A stretch of 7,720 nucleotides of DNA, from contig DVOV01000187.1 in NCBI GenBank assembly GCA_018713375.1, positions 1 through 7,720 of the forward strand, given 5' to 3'. Source of the stretch: Candidatus Scatomorpha stercorigallinarum (lineage in GTDB: Bacteria; Bacillota_A; Clostridia; Oscillospirales; Oscillospiraceae). The notes beneath the pieces were generated by a model. It did not search any database, had not been told where the DNA came from, and saw nothing but the letters and a program-made list of their open reading frames with translations. The position numbers and the translations under genes were made by a program. This document shows, one piece after another, positions 5,658-7,720 of the stretch. Every line of letters starts with the position of its first letter. The stretch's first letter is position 1.

Positions 5658-5705
5658 GGCGCGGGGGCCGCGGCACAGCGTATCACATCATGGAAAGGAG
5701 AAAAC

Positions 5706-6560
5706 ATGCCGACAAATTATGATCCGGGGGTGGATTACTCCGCCCTCATTGCACAGGAGGCGGCCAAGGGCGTGAACGCCAACAGGCCGCTGCTGGCGGC
5801 CTATGAGACGGCGCGCAACGCGAAGATCGCCGGCGAGGGGCTGGGCTACGCGCAGACGCACGTCTACACCCAGGAAGCCGGCAGGCCGCGCTATTACTAC
5901 ACGGCCACCGACCAGAGCGGCTACATCGACGAGCTGTATGACGCGGCGCGCTCGCGCTCGCTCTCCGCCCTGGAGGGGGCCTATGAGGCGCAGCTGGCGG
6001 CCCTTGACGGCGAGGCGGACGCCCTGCCCGCCGCCTACCGCGCGGCCAAAAACGCCGCCGCCGGCTCATCCGCCGTGGAGCGGCGGAACATCGACGAGAG
6101 CTTCGCCGCCGCCGGGCTCAACTCCGGCGCCGCCGCCCAGGCGCGGTTGAGCATGAGCACCCAGCTGCTGGGCGAGCTCTCCGCGCTGGACGCCGAAAAA
6201 GCGGCGCGGGAGGCCGACATTTCGGCCCGGCGCACGGCCGCCCTGGCCGAATACCGCTCCGCCATCGCCGCCGCCGTGGCGGAAAACGAAACGGCGCGGG
6301 CGCGCGCCCTCTATGAAGAGGCCGTGCGCGTGGACGAGAGCTACCGCGAGGCCGAGCAGGAGTTGGCGCTGCAGGAGAGCTATCTTGACATGCTGCCGGA
6401 GATCACCGCGGCCTACGCTTCCGCCGGCGCCCCGGCGGGCGGGACGTACAGCGCCGCGCGCGTGGAAAAAGGCGAGGAGGAGCGCGCGCCAGGCGCCGCT
6501 TCAGCCTCTCGCAGCGCGGCTTCCGGCGGCGGCGGAAAGCGCCTGATCGCCCTTATGTGA
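5706..6560 (+). CDS. Alanine-rich helical phage protein, possible internal virion/ejection protein
   Basis: 284 aa from ATG 5706, chosen for the GAAAGGAG site just upstream and the NYDPGVDYSALIAQEAA opening that I recall from related phage proteins; the frame is open further upstream only through the repeats. Residues 1-48 carry the N-terminal block including LLAAYETARNAKIAGEGLG. Residues 50-70 are Tyr-rich (PRYYYTATDQSG). Residues 72-230 are long Ala/Glu/Arg helices, probably coiled coil, interrupted by AAAGLNSGAAAQARLSMSTQ (134-153). The tail (about 240-280) is a low-complexity Gly/Ala/Ser linker ending GGGGKRLIALM. No enzyme motif or membrane segment is visible. As the last gene of the head cluster, just before the terminator, it could be an internal or ejection protein, but this is inference. 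It could also be a tail component. Confidence 0.7.
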   Translation: MPTNYDPGVDYSALIAQEAAKGVNANRPLLAAYETARNAKIAGEGLGYAQTHVYTQEAGRPRYYYTATDQSGYIDELYDAARSRSLSALEGAYEAQLAALDGEADALPAAYRAAKNAAAGSSAVERRNIDESFAAAGLNSGAAAQARLSMSTQLLGELSALDAEKAAREADISARRTAALAEYRSAIAAAVAENETARARALYEEAVRVDESYREAEQELALQESYLDMLPEITAAYASAGAPAGGTYSAARVEKGEEERAPGAASASRSAASGGGGKRLIALM

Positions 6561-6581
6561 CAGTTAAATATTTACAGCAAG

Positions 6582-6621
6582 CGCCCCGGGACGCCGTATC
6601 TGGCGGGCCGGGGCGTTTTTT
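6582..6621 (+). terminator. Intrinsic terminator ending the head-gene operon
   Basis: CGCCCCGG (6582-6589) pairs perfectly with CCGGGGCG (6608-6615), an inner stem CGCC/GGCG (6592-6595 with 6602-6605) extends the hairpin, and TTTTTT (6616-6621) follows directly. It lies 21 bases after the last structural gene and separates that operon from the integrase. Confidence 0.9.
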
Positions 6622-6632
6622 ATTTACGTTAT

Positions 6633-6651
6633 TTACCTGCTTTGCAGTTAA
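6633..6651. promoter_or_regulatory. Operator-like inverted repeat upstream of integrase
   Basis: TTACCTGC (6633-6640), spacer TTT, GCAGTTAA (6644-6651): an 8-bp inverted repeat with one mismatch in the AT-rich leader of the integrase gene. It could bind a dimeric repressor or the recombinase itself. No function is demonstrable from sequence. Confidence 0.3.
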
Positions 6652-6669
6652 AAATGGTATGCTGTTGTT

Positions 6670-6700
6670 TTGAGGTGACGTGACCGGCATAGAATATAAC
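6670..6700 (+). promoter_or_regulatory. Weak promoter candidate for integrase
   Basis: TTGAGG (6670-6675) and TATAAC (6695-6700) resemble -35 and -10 boxes, but the 19-base spacer is longer than the optimal 17. A promoter is expected somewhere in 6622-6710 because a terminator lies upstream and the integrase has its own ribosome binding site. Confidence 0.25.
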
Positions 6701-6722
6701 TTGTCCAAAAGGAGGAATTGGC

Positions 6723-7574
6723 ATGACAGAATTGGCTGTGACATCGGAGCGGCTCGCGGAATTTGCCTCCGCGCTCCGCGCCGAGGAGCGGCTGCCGGCG
6801 ACGGTGGAGAAGTACGTCCGCGACGTGCGGCGCTTCGGCGACTGGCTGGGCGGCGCGCCCGCCAGCCGCGAATCCGCGGCGGAGTGGCGGGAGCAGCTTG
6901 CCGGCCGGCTCTCGGCGGCCACCGTGAACGCCATGCTGGCGGCGCTGAACAAGTTCTTCGCCGTCATGGGCCGGGCGGACTGCCGCGTGAAGCCGCTGCG
7001 GACGCAGAGGCGCGCCTTCCGCTCGGCGGGGCGCGAGCTGACGCGCGGGGAATACGAGCGGCTGGTGGCCGCGGCGCGCGGCATGGGCCGCGAGCGCACC
7101 GCGCTTGTGATGGAGACGCTCTGCGCCACGGGCATCCGCGTTTCCGAGCTGCGGTATATCACCGTGGAGGCCGCGAGGGCCGGGCGCGCGGTGGTGCGGC
7201 TGAAGGGCAAGACGCGCGAGATACTGATACCGGAGAAGCTGAAGCGCGCGCTGCTGCGCTATGCGAAAACGAAAAAAACCGCCTCCGGCGAGGTGTTCCT
7301 CACCAGAAACGGCTGCCCGATATCGCGCAAGCAGGTTTGGGCGGAGATGAAGGCGGTGTGCGACCGCGCGGGCGTCCCCCGCTCGAAAGTGTTCCCGCAC
7401 AACCTGCGGCACCTTTTCGCGCGCGCGTTCTATAAGCTCACGCGCGACGTGGCCAAGCTGGCGGACGTGCTGGGGCACTCGAACATCGAGACCACACGCA
7501 TCTATCTGATCTCCACCGGCGAGGAGCACATGCGGCTGCTCGACCGGCTGGAGCTGGTACTGGCAACAGAATAG
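6723..7574 (+). CDS. Tyrosine recombinase/integrase
   Basis: 283 aa from ATG 6723, with AAGGAGG (6709-6715) 7 bases upstream. It catalyses site-specific DNA strand exchange through a 3'-phosphotyrosine link, integrating or excising the element or another cassette. The N-terminal SAM-like core-binding domain spans about 5-90 (LPATVEKYVRDVRRFGDWL). The catalytic domain spans about 104-275 with the full active set: Arg139 (CATGIRVSELR), Lys163 (LKGKTRE), His226 and Arg229 (PHNLRHLF), His252 (LGHSNIETTRIY) and nucleophile Tyr261. At 283 residues it is XerC/D-sized and lacks the arm-binding domain of larger lambda-type integrases, suggesting it acts on a short core site. The C-terminus, ISTGEEHMRLLDRLELV, resembles solitary clostridial recombinases as I recall them. 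It is insulated from the head operon by the terminator and flanked by AT-rich DNA, so it may be the element's own integrase or a separate insertion. Confidence 0.95.
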   Translation: MTELAVTSERLAEFASALRAEERLPATVEKYVRDVRRFGDWLGGAPASRESAAEWREQLAGRLSAATVNAMLAALNKFFAVMGRADCRVKPLRTQRRAFRSAGRELTRGEYERLVAAARGMGRERTALVMETLCATGIRVSELRYITVEAARAGRAVVRLKGKTREILIPEKLKRALLRYAKTKKTASGEVFLTRNGCPISRKQVWAEMKAVCDRAGVPRSKVFPHNLRHLFARAFYKLTRDVAKLADVLGHSNIETTRIYLISTGEEHMRLLDRLELVLATE

Positions 7575-7583
7575 CTGTTTTGT

Positions 7584-7598
7584 CCTCAAGCGCTGAGG
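7584..7598. other. Small hairpin after integrase
   Basis: CCTCA (7584-7588), AGCGC, TGAGG (7594-7598), 9 bases after the integrase stop. The stem is short and there is no U-run, so it is at best a weak 3' end structure. Confidence 0.3.
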
Positions 7599-7680
7599 GC
7601 AATACATAACACACTGTGCAGTACAAGTAAGTTTAGCACAGTTAATTCAATATTTCAAGCCCTTTGCCTCCATTTTGGGC

Positions 7681-7720
7681 ATGATTAACCAGACCGAAGA
7701 AGAACGTTTTTTCCTCGGTC
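7681..7720 (+). CDS. Possible start of a further gene (partial, tentative)
   Basis: ATG 7681 opens a frame reading MINQTEEERFFLG to the window edge. Its codons look natural, but there is no ribosome binding site upstream, and the same bases form a long imperfect hairpin, so this may be chance. I do not recognise the protein. Confidence 0.2.
   Translation, partial: MINQTEEERFFLG
7692..7720. terminator. Imperfect hairpin at right edge, possible terminator
   Basis: Bases 7692-7704 pair with 7708-7720 around a 3-base loop: GACCGA pairs with TCGGTC at the base, then one A-C mismatch, then GAAGAA with TTTTTC including one G-T pair. The stem reaches the window edge and may continue. It could be a terminator for either strand or the end of another repeat. 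It competes with the tentative reading frame at 7681. Confidence 0.35.

Noticed and set aside
5297..5705. Frames through the ~108-bp repeats with RPRVFACG-like peptides
   Set aside because: The peptide repetition mirrors the DNA repeat, copies fall in different frames, and truncated units break any constant reading; best explained as non-coding.
3713..5707. 664-aa minus-strand open frame opposite capsid and adaptor genes
   Set aside because: Antisense by-product: it runs through repeats and two real genes, and its residues are Arg/Pro/Ala runs without domains.
6680..7435. Overlapping 251-aa frame in the integrase region
   Set aside because: Arg/Gly/Ala-rich out-of-frame translation of the integrase, which has a complete catalytic set and its own ribosome binding site.

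Overview
The window is a piece of a prophage or related integrated element in a GC-rich bacterium. Strong AAGGAGG-type ribosome binding sites precede almost every gene, coding is dense and GC-rich, and the proteins resemble those of phages of gut Clostridia (Bacillota, Oscillospiraceae-like). That host assignment is inference from style and recalled family resemblance. All recognisable genes lie on the plus strand.

Layout. (1) Bases 3-746 are the 3' part of a gene open at the left edge, possibly a beta-propeller tail or DNA-stabilisation protein (P22 gp10-like role). (2) Bases 747-1187 hold no gene. They contain a perfect 9-bp hairpin just after the stop and then a nested-palindrome element (781-1154) with 25-bp perfect inverted repeats, which looks like a MITE. 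(3) Bases 1188-6560 are a virion-assembly cassette in classical order: small membrane-anchored protein, portal, scaffold-like coiled-coil protein, major capsid protein, small adaptor-like protein, and an alanine-rich helical protein that may be an internal virion or ejection protein. The cassette ends at a good intrinsic terminator (6582-6621). (4) Bases 6723-7574 encode a complete tyrosine recombinase in its own transcription unit, flanked on both sides by AT-rich DNA. (5) Bases 7575-7720 have no confident gene. A hairpin or the start of another reading frame sits at the right edge.

How the parts fit. The portal would form the packaging vertex, the scaffold would guide assembly of the capsid protein, and the 136-aa protein is placed to act as the head-tail adaptor. 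The integrase would insert or excise the element. Terminase, lysis, needle and regulatory genes are not in the window and could lie upstream.

Most unusual points: the capsid protein carries a C-terminal domain like the chitobiase/beta-hexosaminidase C-terminal (Ig-like) domain. The late operon is also interrupted at three gene junctions by structured non-coding repeats: the MITE-like element; full and truncated copies of a ~108-bp repeat abutting two stop codons; and a 33-bp tandem array of mini-hairpins before the capsid gene. Many hairpins in the latter two share one design, a 6-bp stem with a 3-nt loop, and show compensatory stem changes. The portal gene may start at CTG, overlapping the preceding stop as CTGA.
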